A stretch of DNA of 64,000 nucleotides from Actinomyces marmotae. GTDB taxonomy: Bacteria; Actinomycetota; Actinomycetes; Actinomycetales; Actinomycetaceae. The stretch lies in the NCBI RefSeq assembly GCF_013177295.1, contig NZ_CP053642.1, positions 434,001 to 498,000 of the forward strand, read 5' to 3'. A program made the translations under genes and the position numbers. Positions 1-11,850 of this stretch are shown piece after piece (position 1 is the stretch's first letter; each line of letters starts with the position of its first letter). The notes under the pieces were generated by a model. It was not told where the DNA came from, searched no databases, and saw nothing but the letters and a program-made list of their open reading frames with translations.

Positions 1-659
1 ATCTCCTCGGAGACGTAGAGGTTGACGCCGCCCAGGGCATCGATCATCGTCTCCAGGCCGTGGAAGTCGACGACCATGAACTCGTCGATGTTGACGCCGG
101 TCATCTTCTCGATGGTGTTGATCGCGCAGGCGGCGCCGATGCCCAGGGCCTTCTCATTGGTGCCGGTGCCGGCGCCGGTGGCGAAGGCGTTGTTGATCAT
201 CGTGTCCGGCTGGGGGGCCGACTCGGTGCCGTCGTAGGTCTTGCACGAGGGGATGTCCACGAGGAGGTCGCGGGGGATGGAGACCACCTCCACTCGGGAG
301 CGGTCGGCGGACACGTGCATGATCACCGCCGTGTCCGAGCGGGCGACGGAGGTGTCCTCGCTGCCGTCGGCGCCGTCGACGTTGTTGGCCCCGCTGCGGG
401 TGTCCGAGCCCAGGATGAGGATGTTGAGGGCGTGTCCGTCGTAGGAGTCGCCGATGGCGTCCGTGCGGGTGGCGGAGCCGTCCAGGTAGCCCGAGATGTC
501 GAAGCGCTTGACCTGGCCCTGCAGGTCCATGTAGGCGAATCCCGCCGCTGAGGTGACGAACAGGGCGAGTGACAGGAACACCAAGCCGGCCCGGCGGGCG
601 GTTCGCCTCCCCAGGTCCTTGATCGAATGCCGTGCGCGTGGCTTCTCGGTGTAGGGCAC
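1..659 (-). CDS. LCP (LytR-CpsA-Psr) family cell wall polymer ligase, C-terminus cut by window edge
   Basis: LCP enzymes are membrane-anchored proteins that move undecaprenyl-linked glycopolymers onto peptidoglycan on the outer face of the membrane. About 219 codons are present and the frame runs off the left edge. Visible are a basic N-terminal tail, one membrane segment at about residues 28-45, then the LCP motifs NILILGSDTRSG, SDTAVIMHV, SIPRDLLVDIP and IDALGGVNLYV; the Asp and Arg residues are those that bind the pyrophosphate lipid. The start is GTG at 659, because an in-frame stop lies four codons upstream and a TAGACT box lies 6 nt upstream, as expected for a leaderless mRNA. It is divergent from a WbbL-like gene; in mycobacteria the homologues Rv3267 and Rv3265c are also near neighbours. 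Its likely role is attaching the rhamnose-containing polymer made by this locus. Confidence 0.93.
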   Translation of the reverse strand, partial: MPYTEKPRARHSIKDLGRRTARRAGLVFLSLALFVTSAAGFAYMDLQGQVKRFDISGYLDGSATRTDAIGDSYDGHALNILILGSDTRSGANNVDGADGSEDTSVARSDTAVIMHVSADRSRVEVVSIPRDLLVDIPSCKTYDGTESAPQPDTMINNAFATGAGTGTNEKALGIGAACAINTIEKMTGVNIDEFMVVDFHGLETMIDALGGVNLYVSEE

Positions 660-665
660 GTGGCG

Positions 666-671
666 AGTCTA
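666..671 (-). promoter_or_regulatory. -10 box of a leaderless promoter for the LCP gene
   Basis: Read on the minus strand this is TAGACT, followed by exactly 6 nt and then the GTG start at 659. That spacing puts the expected transcription start on the first base of the start codon. There is no Shine-Dalgarno sequence. Leaderless mRNAs with a TAnnnT box at this distance are common in actinobacteria. No good -35 is visible. Confidence 0.6.
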
Positions 672-679
672 GAGAATCC

Positions 680-696
680 GCTAGGCGTGACCTAGC
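680..696. promoter_or_regulatory. Palindromic operator candidate between two divergent leaderless promoters
   Basis: GCTAGG-CGTGA-CCTAGC is a perfect 6-bp inverted repeat with a 5-bp spacer. It lies just upstream of the LCP -10 box, in the 129-bp gap shared with the WbbL-like gene. A second short dyad, TGAC-tggc-GTCA, lies at 737-748. The position suits a regulator acting on one or both genes, but no regulator is identified. Confidence 0.35.
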
Positions 697-776
697 ACCG
701 TGACTGCGTCGAGACATGATCTTCCTCCGGTCTGGATGACTGGCGTCACACCGCCTCGGCAAGACCCCTTCTCGTT

Positions 777-782
777 TAGGCT
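777..782 (+). promoter_or_regulatory. -10 box of a leaderless promoter for the WbbL-like gene
   Basis: TAGGCT is followed by 6 nt and then the GTG start at 789, so the predicted transcript starts at the start codon. No purine-rich ribosome site precedes the gene. The layout mirrors that of the divergent LCP gene. Confidence 0.6.
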
Positions 783-788
783 CTTCCC

Positions 789-1760
789 GTGACCGACCTC
801 GTCCCCGCGCCCTCCGATCGGCCGGATCCGGCTGATTCGCGCCGCCGGCCCGGCGTGTCGCCCGATGCCGTGGCTCGGGCCGAGCCCGATCCGGGGGCCG
901 GCCGGCAGGGCGCCCGGGGCGGGCGCGCGCGTGTGGTCACCGTCGCCTACAACCCCGGGGACGAGCTCGAGCGCTTCCTCTCCTCGCTCAAGGACGCCAC
1001 CTCCCGCGAGATCACCGTCGTCATCGCCGACAACGGCGAGGAACACGACGTCGTCGAGTCCCTCGCCGCCGCGCACGGCGCCCGCGTCGTCGGCGACGGC
1101 GTCAACCGCGGCTATGGCGGGGGCGCCAACCTCGCGGCCCAGGGGCTGGATGAGGACTGGATCGTCGTGGCCAACCCTGACCTCGTGTGGCGCCCCGGCA
1201 GCCTCGACGTCCTCATCGAAGCCGCGATCGCCCACCCCGGGGCGGGCGCGCTTGGCCCGCGGCTCCTCAACGCCGACGGGACCGTCTACCCCTCCGGGCG
1301 CGCCCTGCCCTCGCTGGCGGCGGGCACCGGGCACGCCCTGCTGGGGAGGGTCTGGCCCTCCAACCCCTTCTCCGCCCGCTACCACGGCGGCAATGAGGAC
1401 GTCACCCACGCCGTGGGCTGGCTCTCGGGCGCCTGCCTCCTGCTGCCCGCTGACGTGTGGCGCGAGCTCGGGGGCTTCGACGACGGCTACTTCATGTTCT
1501 TCGAGGACGTCGATCTCGGGGCGAGGGTCGGGGCCTCCGGGCGCGTCAACCTCCAGGTGCCAGACGCTGTCGTCATCCACGAGCAGGGCGTGAGCTGGAA
1601 GGCGCGCCCCGAGCGGATGATCCGCGCCCACCACGCCTCGGCGCGCCGCTACATGCGGGCCTCCCACCCCGCTCCCTGGCAGGCGCCGCTGCGCTGGGCG
1701 CTGTCCGCCGGCCTGCGCGCACGCGAGGAGATCGCCGTGCGCGCCGCCCGGCGCGGCTGA
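789..1760 (+). CDS. GT2 rhamnosyltransferase, WbbL-like
   Basis: This 323-residue GT-A glycosyltransferase probably adds rhamnose from dTDP-rhamnose to a lipid-linked acceptor at the inner face of the membrane. The first 48 residues are a Pro/Arg-rich extension. The catalytic domain follows, with VTVAYNPGDELERFL, an ADNGEE motif, GVNRGYGGGANLA, the nucleotide-binding VVANPDLVW and the acceptor-side FFEDVDLGARV. Length fits WbbL once the N-terminal extension is discounted. The GTG start is supported by the leaderless promoter. It is divergent from the LCP ligase, and the window also encodes every Rml enzyme needed for the donor. The family is secure; the exact acceptor is not. Confidence 0.88.
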   Translation: MTDLVPAPSDRPDPADSRRRPGVSPDAVARAEPDPGAGRQGARGGRARVVTVAYNPGDELERFLSSLKDATSREITVVIADNGEEHDVVESLAAAHGARVVGDGVNRGYGGGANLAAQGLDEDWIVVANPDLVWRPGSLDVLIEAAIAHPGAGALGPRLLNADGTVYPSGRALPSLAAGTGHALLGRVWPSNPFSARYHGGNEDVTHAVGWLSGACLLLPADVWRELGGFDDGYFMFFEDVDLGARVGASGRVNLQVPDAVVIHEQGVSWKARPERMIRAHHASARRYMRASHPAPWQAPLRWALSAGLRAREEIAVRAARRG

Positions 1761-1829
1761 GACCGGGGCCCCGGCCTCCTCGCCAGGGGGCTTCTCCCGG
1801 GCTTCGCGCCCGCCGGCCCGTGCCCGCCC

Positions 1830-2198
1830 TCAGGGGCGCTCCCGGCGGGCCTTAGCAGGGGGCTCCGGCGCGGCGTCGATCGCGACCCGGCGCGCCAGCC
1901 GGGTGATCTGCCGCTCCAGGGAGGCCTTGCGGCGGAAGGAGGAGTGGACGTTGAGCAGGAAGGCGATGACGAGGGCGTAGAGGAGGAGGTCGGTGCCGCG
2001 GCCCACCCCGACGGCGTTGGCCACCTGGGTGGTCAGTTGGGGCAGGCAGATCGCGATCACCGCGAAGAGCACGAAGGTCAGGGTCAGGAGGCGCCGGCTG
2101 GCCTCGTGCCGCGCGCCGGTCGGGGTGCGCACCATGGTCCAGCCGATCGCGACGACGGTGATGACGAGGATGGCCTGGATGATGATCTGGTGACTCAC
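1830..2198 (-). CDS. DUF2304 membrane protein
   Basis: This 122-residue protein has three membrane segments (about residues 5-22, 38-55 and 68-84) and a basic C-terminal tail. DUF2304 proteins are typically encoded next to a DPM1-like GT2, as here, and are thought to be its membrane partner; their biochemical role is unknown. The GTG start at 2198 has a TAGGAG ribosome site 6 nt upstream. A 13-bp tandem duplication at 2206-2231, with one mismatch, includes this site. The GT2 gene lies 60 bp upstream on the same strand. A second GT2/DUF2304 pair occurs at 20953-22139. Confidence 0.85.
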   Translation of the reverse strand: MSHQIIIQAILVITVVAIGWTMVRTPTGARHEASRRLLTLTFVLFAVIAICLPQLTTQVANAVGVGRGTDLLLYALVIAFLLNVHSSFRRKASLERQITRLARRVAIDAAPEPPAKARRERP

Positions 2199-2258
2199 TG
2201 ACTGCTCCTATGGATTGGTCCTATGGACTGGCGGCGGGGGCGGTGCTCCGATGCCCGC

Positions 2259-2966
2259 TCAACTGAAGAGCAGGTCGACGAGGATGTTGATGGAGTTCCA
2301 CAGGGACTGGCCCTTGGCCCTGGAGTAGTCGGTGTAGGTGATCGTCACCGGGTGCTCCCGCCAGGGCAGGCCGGTGGCGGCGAGCTGGCGGATGATCTCC
2401 GAGGCGTGGGCCATGCGGTCCTGCTGCAGGTTGATCCTCTCGGCGGCGTCGCGCCGCAGCACCCGCAGCCCGTTATGCGCGTCCGTCATCCGCATCCCCG
2501 AGGATCGGGAGGAGACCTTGGCCGCCAGCCCGAGGATGAAGCGCTTGGCCGGGCCCACGGGGGAGGGGCCCTCGAGGAAGCGGGAGCCGAGGACGAAGCC
2601 GAGCCCCTCCTCGCGCGCGGCGGACACCATGGCCCTGGCGTCATCGGGGGAGTGCTGACCGTCGGCGTCGAAGGTGACGATGTAGTCCGCGTTCGTCCTG
2701 TCCAGGACGTAGTCGATGCCGGTTTGGAGCGCGGCGCCCTGGCCCCTGTTGACCGGGTGGCGCACGACGATCGCCCCGGCGCGCTCGGCCTGCCGCGCGG
2801 AGTCATCCCTCGATCCGTCGTCGACGGCGACGATGTGGGGGAAGGTGCCGCGAGCCGCCCCGATGACGCTGCCAATGACCTGGGCCTCGTTGTACAGCGG
2901 GATGACGAGCCAGGCGTCGGTCGCCGGGGAGGGGTCCTGCCTGGAGGCTGTGGGCGTGCTCACCAC
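2259..2966 (-). CDS. GT2 glycosyltransferase, DPM1 / polyprenyl-phosphate glycosyltransferase type
   Basis: This 235-residue single-domain GT-A enzyme probably makes a polyprenyl-phosphate sugar for use outside the cell. Motifs are AWLVIPLYNEAQVIGSVI at the N-terminus, AVDDGSRDDS, HPVNRGQGAALQTGI, then the metal/nucleotide motif TFDADGQH and GSRFLEG. No membrane segment is obvious; the DUF2304 protein downstream probably supplies the anchor. GTG-GTG at 2966/2963 gives two equal starts. It is the first gene of a two-gene minus-strand unit. Confidence 0.88.
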   Translation of the reverse strand: MVSTPTASRQDPSPATDAWLVIPLYNEAQVIGSVIGAARGTFPHIVAVDDGSRDDSARQAERAGAIVVRHPVNRGQGAALQTGIDYVLDRTNADYIVTFDADGQHSPDDARAMVSAAREEGLGFVLGSRFLEGPSPVGPAKRFILGLAAKVSSRSSGMRMTDAHNGLRVLRRDAAERINLQQDRMAHASEIIRQLAATGLPWREHPVTITYTDYSRAKGQSLWNSINILVDLLFS

Positions 2967-3205
2967 GGCATTGTCGCACGCGCGGGCCGATCGCCCCTGA
3001 CCCCCGCGTGAACGACGGCGCCCGGCCGGGCTTCTCCCGCTGGGCGGCGAGGAGCCGCGATGGCGGTGCGGATCGCCGAGTCAGCCGCCGCGCCGCAGGG
3101 GGCGGCGTCGGGCCGTTGTCCGATGTCGTGGAGCCGTCTGCGGGGAGCGGCGCGGAGAGGCCGTACCATACGGTCAGACCCGCCGCCCGGCCTGGAAGGA
3201 CCACC

Positions 3206-3373
3206 ATGCGCATCGCCGTCGTCGCCCTGGGGAGGATCGGGCTTCCCCTGGCCGCCCAGTGCGCTGAGAAGGGCCGCGAGGCCATCGGCGAGAAGGGCGG
3301 CGCCGCCACCGACGCCGAGAGGCGGACGGGCGCGCCCCGTCTGACCATCGGCGGGGGCCAGCGTCTGGGCTGA
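3206..3373 (+). pseudogene. Remnant of a nucleotide-sugar dehydrogenase (UDP-sugar 6-dehydrogenase N-terminus)
   Basis: The first 28 or so residues (MRIAVVALGRIGLPLAAQ, then CAEKGREAIG) look like the NAD-binding start of WecC/UDP-glucose dehydrogenase proteins, which are about 400 residues long. Similarity then stops and a TGA follows at codon 56. The upstream ribosome site (GGAAGGA) and TAnnnT boxes (3164-3174) survive, so it may still be expressed as a 55-residue peptide. The 477-bp gap 2967-3443 contains nothing else recognisable. I read it as a deletion remnant of a lost sugar-acid pathway; a genuine small protein is less likely. Confidence 0.6.
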
Positions 3374-3443
3374 GGCCGGTGCCGTTCATGCGAGCCCGGG
3401 ACAGGGCCGGGTATCAGGGTAGGCGAGGCCGGGGGACGAGCAC

Positions 3444-5447
3444 GTGCTGACACTCCTTCTCGGCGCGCTTTTCGGGGCGACCGTCCTCCTCGCGCCCGGC
3501 TGGGCCGTCGCCCGGTCGGCCGGGGTTGGCAGGCTGCCCGCCTTCGCCCTCGCCCCGGCGGTCAGCGCCGCGATCATCTCCGTGGCGCAGATGCTCACCA
3601 GTGTCCTGTCACTGCACTGGATGGCCTGGGGGCCGCCGGTCGTCATCGGCCTCATGGCGCTGCTCGGCCTCCCCGCGCGCGCGCTGCGGCGCAAGGGGTG
3701 GATTCGCATCGGCCCCACCCTGGCGGGCTCCACGAGGCTGCGGGCCGATGAGTTCGCCTGGCTGCTCGGCGGCGCCGTCGTGGCCGGGGCGGTGGCGATG
3801 GCGGCGGCGACGGGCGCGCCCAAGGGCTCCTGGCCGGCCCAGGCCTACGACGTCACCTTCCACGTCAACGCCATCACCGTCATGAGGGAGGTCGGAGATG
3901 CCTCCCCCTTCGGTGGATTGTGGCCGATATATCAGGGCTACCGCGTCTTCTACCCCACGCTTTGGCACGCGATCGCCGTCTTCATCCCGGGCAGCGCCAT
4001 CCAGGCCACCAACGCCCTGCTCCTGGGGTGCGCCGTCCTGGTCTGGCCGGCGGCTCTGACGGGCATGCTCACGGCGCTGCGCAGGACCCTCGGCGAGGGG
4101 TGGGCCAGGGCCACCGGCCTGACCGTCGCGCTGGCCTCGACCACCGTGGCGCTGCCGGTGCTCATGACCTCCCTGACGGTATGGCCCTACGTCCTGTCCG
4201 TCATCGCCCTGCCCGGGGTTCTCGCCGTCCTGGGCACCGCGCTGCGCGACATCCTCGATCGCACCTGCACCCCCGGAACCAGCCTGGGCGTGCTCGTCGT
4301 CATCGGGGGCGGGACGGTGCTCGCCCATGGCGCGGGCGCCTTCAACGTGCTGGTGATCAGCCTTCCCTTCGTCGCCGCGGCGATGAGCCACGTCATCCGG
4401 CTGGGAGGGCGGGGGCGGCGCATCATGCTGCGAGTCCTCCCCGTGCTCACCGCGGCGGCCCTGCTCGGCGGATGGGTGATGGGCGAGCAGGTGGTCTCGG
4501 TGCTCTCCTACGAGCGGCCCGCGGGAGGCTGGGGCGGGACCCTCGATGCGCTCAAGAGGATCATCCTCGACGCCCCGCAGTACGGCCTCGTGCCCCCTGT
4601 CGCCTGGATCCCCGCTGGGGCGGTGCTCACCGCCCTCGCGCTCGCGGGCGCGTGGCAGGCGCGCCATGACCCCTCCCTGCGCCCCTGGGTCGCGCTGTGG
4701 CTCATGGCCACGGTGATCGTCCTGCTCACCTCGGGCCCCGCCTGGCCAGGACGCCAGATCGGCTCGCCCTGGTACCTCCAGGAGGCGCGGATCATGCCCT
4801 TGGTGACCATCCCCGCGATACTCCTCGCCGCGCGTGGGATCAGCGGCCTGCTCGCCGTCGAGCGGGCGCGCCCGCCGCTGCGGCGCGGCGGGGCCCGGCT
4901 GCTGAGCGGCGCGCTCGTCGCCGTCGTACTGGTGACCGTGGCCTGCCGGGTGCCGCTGCTGCACGGCCTGGTCGCCTCGGTGTGGGACCCGCGCCGGATT
5001 CAGCACGGCACACTGGCCACCGTCGATGAGCTGGTCCTGCTGGAGAGGTCGAGGAGCGTCCTCCCCGATGACGCGGTGGTCCTGGGCGCCCCCGCCCGGG
5101 GCGCGGGCTACGTGTGGCCCATGACTGGCATCCACGGGGTCTACATGTCCCGCAGCGAGCCCTACCACCCCTCCGACATGGGCAGCGTGGCCCGCCTATG
5201 GCCCGCTCTCGGCGTCGATGAGACGACGACGGCGCAGATCTGCTCGCGATTGGACCGCCTGAACGTGAAGTACTTCCTCGCCCAGGAGGACCCGACGGCC
5301 GCTGGCGCCGAGTACGGCGCCGCCGATGCGTGGTGGGACGAGTCGCTCATTCGCCCGCCCGCGCGGGGGCTCGAGCTCGTCGACTCCGAGGGGGACGCCA
5401 CCCTGTGGCGCATCACCGCCTGCGAGCAGAAGGAGGCGACCCCATGA
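3444..5447 (+). CDS. DUF6541 polytopic membrane protein, first of a tandem pair
   Basis: This 667-residue protein has about 12-13 membrane segments and a soluble C-terminal part from about residue 510. DUF6541 proteins are found in actinobacterial surface-glycan loci and resemble GT-C transferases in layout; no activity is established. A motif shared with the next gene is FGGLWPIYQGYRVFYP followed by LWHAIA near residues 152-175, with Asp and Trp/Tyr residues in the predicted first large outer loop. The ending (TLWRITAC) also matches the neighbour, which points to gene duplication. The GTG start at 3444 leaves a 70-bp leader after the dehydrogenase remnant. Its stop overlaps the next start as ATGA, so the two are probably translated together. 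Confidence 0.82.
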   Translation: MLTLLLGALFGATVLLAPGWAVARSAGVGRLPAFALAPAVSAAIISVAQMLTSVLSLHWMAWGPPVVIGLMALLGLPARALRRKGWIRIGPTLAGSTRLRADEFAWLLGGAVVAGAVAMAAATGAPKGSWPAQAYDVTFHVNAITVMREVGDASPFGGLWPIYQGYRVFYPTLWHAIAVFIPGSAIQATNALLLGCAVLVWPAALTGMLTALRRTLGEGWARATGLTVALASTTVALPVLMTSLTVWPYVLSVIALPGVLAVLGTALRDILDRTCTPGTSLGVLVVIGGGTVLAHGAGAFNVLVISLPFVAAAMSHVIRLGGRGRRIMLRVLPVLTAAALLGGWVMGEQVVSVLSYERPAGGWGGTLDALKRIILDAPQYGLVPPVAWIPAGAVLTALALAGAWQARHDPSLRPWVALWLMATVIVLLTSGPAWPGRQIGSPWYLQEARIMPLVTIPAILLAARGISGLLAVERARPPLRRGGARLLSGALVAVVLVTVACRVPLLHGLVASVWDPRRIQHGTLATVDELVLLERSRSVLPDDAVVLGAPARGAGYVWPMTGIHGVYMSRSEPYHPSDMGSVARLWPALGVDETTTAQICSRLDRLNVKYFLAQEDPTAAGAEYGAADAWWDESLIRPPARGLELVDSEGDATLWRITACEQKEATP

Positions 5448-7603
5448 GCGGCTCTTGGTGCCTGCGTCCCGCGGCGTGGATCGGATCCACCGCGACCCGC
5501 GTCGTCATCCTGCCGCTGGCCGGGATCGCGGTGCTCGCGCTGGTGATCCGGCTCGGCGGCGCCGTTGGCCCCTCGTGGGCGGCCGCCCCGCCGATCGCGG
5601 TGGCGGCCCTCGGCGGGCTCATCATCCCCGGCTGGTCGATCGCCCAGGCCTGGGGGCTGCGCGGAGTGACAGCGCTGGGGGCCGCGCCGACGCTCACCGC
5701 CGGGATCCTCACCCTGGGCAGCGCGCTGGCCCAGCCGCTGGGGATCCCCTGGGACCGCGGCCACCTGCTCATCGGCCCCGTCGGCTGGCTGTGGGCCGCA
5801 TGCGCCGCCGCGGGCGCGCTCGCGCGCCGCGCCCCCCGGGAGCCCGGCGCCGCCGGACCACCGTCCTGTCCGGCCCCCCTCGACGCCCGGGGCCGACTCG
5901 CGCTGTGCGCGGGACTGGGGCTGGCCGCGTTCATGACCGCGGTTCCGGTGATCCGCTCGACCGGGGCGCTCGACTCCCCGATGCAGGCCTCGGACTCCAT
6001 CTACCACCTGTCCGCCACCGCCTTCGTGCGCCTGACGGGGGACGCGAGCTCCTTCGGCGGCACCTGGCCGCTCTACGACGGCCAGCGCATCTACTACCCC
6101 ATGGTTTGGCACGCCATCGCCGCGCTCCTGCCCGGCGGAGTCATCGAGGGCTCCAACACGCTCGTGGTGGTGCTCTCGTCGGCCATCTGGCCACTGAGCA
6201 TGGCCGCCCTCCTGCGCGAGACCCTCAGGCGTGGGGGCCCCGATGGGGATCGGGGCGCGGGTGCGCTCCTGGGGCTGGGGACCGCCCTGTCCGGCTCCGT
6301 GGTCTCCGTCCTCCTCCTCCTCACCAGCGTGTGGCCCTATGCGCTGTCCGTGTGCCTCCTGCCCGGATGCCTCGCCCTGGTCACGCGCGCCTGCGGATCC
6401 GGCGCCATGGGCGGCCGACGGCGCGCGCATGCCCTCACGCTGGCCGCCCTGGGCGCTCTCGGGGTCATTGGCGCGCACGGCGCGGCCGTCTTCAACCTCA
6501 TCGTGCTGGCCGGTCCGCTGGTGGTGCGGGGCTTGTGGGGCCCGGTGGCCGCCGCCTGGCGCCGCGGCGGGCGGGGGAGAGGAGCCCTGATCGCCACCGC
6601 CACCGCGGGCGGGCTCCTGGTGGCCGGGGCCGGCTGGCGGGTGCGCGGCTCGCTGGTGGATGTCTTCTCCTACCAGCGCCCCCCGAGCAACCTCGCGGAG
6701 ACCGTCTATGCGCTCACCACCGATCATCCCCTGCTGGCCCGGTTCACCCCCTACATCCCGGGCAATGCCCTGGTGGTCGCCCTGGCGCTCGTCGCCGTGG
6801 TCGGGGCATGGCGGGGCGCCCGGGGCAGCGATGCCCAGCAGGCGCGCCTGTGGTCCATCGGCACCGGGGCGGCCGCGCTCATCCTGCTCCTCGCCGCGGG
6901 GCCCCAGTGGCCCCTGCGTGTCCTGGCCGGGCCGTGGTACACCCAGCGGGCCCGCATCATCGTCCTCGTGACGATCGGGCTCCTCGTGCTCGCCACGCTC
7001 GGCGCCCGCGACCTCGCCCGCGCCTGGGCCGCACTGCCCGGATGGCGTGGGCGGCTGGGCTCCCACCCGCGCCGCGTCGCCTTGGCCGCGCTCGCGGCCT
7101 CACTCGTCCTCGCCCCCGCGTGGAGGTGGGGGCTCAAGGCAGAGATCATGGAAGCGGTCCACGATCCGCGGCGCATCTCCTACGGCACGATGCTCTCCGA
7201 CGCCGAGTTGGCGATGATCCGCCGCGCCCCCCAGGAGCTCGGCGCTCACGCGCTCGTCATAGGGAACCCGTCCAACGGGAGCGCCTACCTGTGGAGCGTG
7301 GCCGGTGTGCGCACGGTCTACCCCACGCGGCTCTTGCCGATCAGCCCGGAGTTGGAGTGGCTGGGGGAGCACCTCGATCAGCTCGGCTCCGATCCCGAGG
7401 TGTGCCGGATCCTCAATGAGCGCGGAGTGACGCACTACTACTCCGACGACGCCCGCCCCGATGGCGCCACCGGTGGCGGCCGTCAACCCCTGTGGGGCTG
7501 GCGGATGGACCAGGTGCCCCACGAGTACCTGGAGGAGGTCGACTCCGCGCCGTCGGGCGCCGGGTCCACGGCGACCCTCTGGCGCATCACCGCCTGCGGC
7601 TGA
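5444..7603 (+). CDS. DUF6541 polytopic membrane protein, second of a tandem pair
   Basis: This 719-residue paralogue of the preceding gene has the same layout of multiple membrane helices, the loop motif FGGTWPLYDGQRIYYPMVW and then HAIA, a VWPYALSV segment and the same TLWRITACG end. The ATG at 5444 overlaps the previous stop by 4 nt (ATGA), which decides the start; a longer frame opening at 5330 lies wholly inside the upstream gene. It probably has a polymerase- or GT-C-like role in building a lipid-linked glycan, which is inference from context. It ends 15 bp from the convergent rmlB stop. Confidence 0.82.
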   Translation: MSGSWCLRPAAWIGSTATRVVILPLAGIAVLALVIRLGGAVGPSWAAAPPIAVAALGGLIIPGWSIAQAWGLRGVTALGAAPTLTAGILTLGSALAQPLGIPWDRGHLLIGPVGWLWAACAAAGALARRAPREPGAAGPPSCPAPLDARGRLALCAGLGLAAFMTAVPVIRSTGALDSPMQASDSIYHLSATAFVRLTGDASSFGGTWPLYDGQRIYYPMVWHAIAALLPGGVIEGSNTLVVVLSSAIWPLSMAALLRETLRRGGPDGDRGAGALLGLGTALSGSVVSVLLLLTSVWPYALSVCLLPGCLALVTRACGSGAMGGRRRAHALTLAALGALGVIGAHGAAVFNLIVLAGPLVVRGLWGPVAAAWRRGGRGRGALIATATAGGLLVAGAGWRVRGSLVDVFSYQRPPSNLAETVYALTTDHPLLARFTPYIPGNALVVALALVAVVGAWRGARGSDAQQARLWSIGTGAAALILLLAAGPQWPLRVLAGPWYTQRARIIVLVTIGLLVLATLGARDLARAWAALPGWRGRLGSHPRRVALAALAASLVLAPAWRWGLKAEIMEAVHDPRRISYGTMLSDAELAMIRRAPQELGAHALVIGNPSNGSAYLWSVAGVRTVYPTRLLPISPELEWLGEHLDQLGSDPEVCRILNERGVTHYYSDDARPDGATGGGRQPLWGWRMDQVPHEYLEEVDSAPSGAGSTATLWRITACG

Positions 7604-7618
7604 GGCCCGTTGCCGGCC

Positions 7619-10887
<3,269 letters not shown>

Positions 10888-11003
10888 CCGCGCCGGTCGT
10901 AGCCGGACGCACAGGCCGGGTGGCCCGCGCGGCGTCGGCCCTGGTCTAGACTGGGGCTTCGAGTCGCCATCTCCCAGGGCGGCGGATTCGCACCCGGACC
11001 CGG

Positions 11004-11849
11004 ATGAGTGAGGCCATGGCGGAGCATATCGACGTGAGGTCGCCCCTGACCCTCGCCCAGCAGGCGAGCCTCGTCAACGCCTTCGGGCAGAGGGACCTCA
11101 AGGCCAAGTTCAACGGGACCCTGCTGGGATGGGTCTGGTCCCTCGTGGTCCCCCTGGCCACCCTGGGCATCTACGCCCTCATCTTCGGCGGCCTGTTCAA
11201 GATGCAGCCCCCCGCCGTCGCGGACCGCACGGGCGGTATCGCGCTGTTCGCGCTCTGGCTCTTCGCCGGCCTGACTATCTGGGGCTACTTCCAGAACTCG
11301 ATCAACGCGGGCATCAACGGGCTCCTGTCCTCCGGAGGGCTGCTTCAGAAGGTCTACTTCCCCGCCTACGCCCCCGTGCTCGGGGCCGGGATGGCCGTCG
11401 GCATCCAGAGCGGCATCGAGGCGGGACTGCTCCTCGTGGTCCTGGCCCTCATGGGATTCCTGAACTGGTCCTGGCTGCTGATCCCGCTGCTCGTCGCGCT
11501 CGTCGTCGTCTTCGTCCAGGCGGTCTCCGTCATCCTGGCCATCGGCAACGTCTACATGCGCGACCTGGCACAGCTGGTCGGCGTCATCCTCCAGCTCATG
11601 TTCTACGCCACCCCCATCATCTACAACGCGGACCTCGTCCCGAATCACCACTGGGGCATTCCCCTGCGGTCCCTGGTCACGCACATGCCTGTCGCCGAGT
11701 ACATCGGGCTCTTCCGGGACCTGGCTTACCTTGGTCAGGCCGGGGCCCTGACGCATTGGGCCGCCTGCCTGGGCTGGGCGCTGCTGGCCTACCTCGCGGC
11801 CCGCGTCGTGATCAGAAAGTGGGGCGCCGACCTGGGGGAGATGATCTGA
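11004..11849 (+). CDS. wzm: ABC-2 type polysaccharide exporter permease, Wzm-like
   Basis: This is the membrane subunit of an ABC exporter that moves a completed lipid-linked glycan across the membrane. The 281-residue protein has a cytoplasmic N-terminus with the family pattern QRDLKAKFNGTLLGWVWSLVVP and about six membrane helices (roughly residues 45-65, 80-97, 120-143, 150-180, 185-205 and 250-270). The ATPase gene starts 1 nt after its stop. A TAGACT box at 10947-10952 could be the promoter; the 116-bp gap after the amidase holds nothing else. Wzm/Wzt pairs usually export O-antigen, rhamnan or teichoic acid chains, which fits the rhamnan-type genes that follow. Confidence 0.93.
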   Translation: MSEAMAEHIDVRSPLTLAQQASLVNAFGQRDLKAKFNGTLLGWVWSLVVPLATLGIYALIFGGLFKMQPPAVADRTGGIALFALWLFAGLTIWGYFQNSINAGINGLLSSGGLLQKVYFPAYAPVLGAGMAVGIQSGIEAGLLLVVLALMGFLNWSWLLIPLLVALVVVFVQAVSVILAIGNVYMRDLAQLVGVILQLMFYATPIIYNADLVPNHHWGIPLRSLVTHMPVAEYIGLFRDLAYLGQAGALTHWAACLGWALLAYLAARVVIRKWGADLGEMI

Positions 11850-11850
11850 G

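Noticed and set aside
5162..7066. Long open frame on the strand opposite the second DUF6541 gene
   Set aside because: Composition is Gly/Glu/Arg/Pro-rich with no motif; it is a by-product of high GC on the antisense strand of a clear gene. The same holds for similar frames at 3609-5168, 14217-16232, 17527-18891, 34712-36817, 36043-38874, 48673-50796 and 55624-57399.
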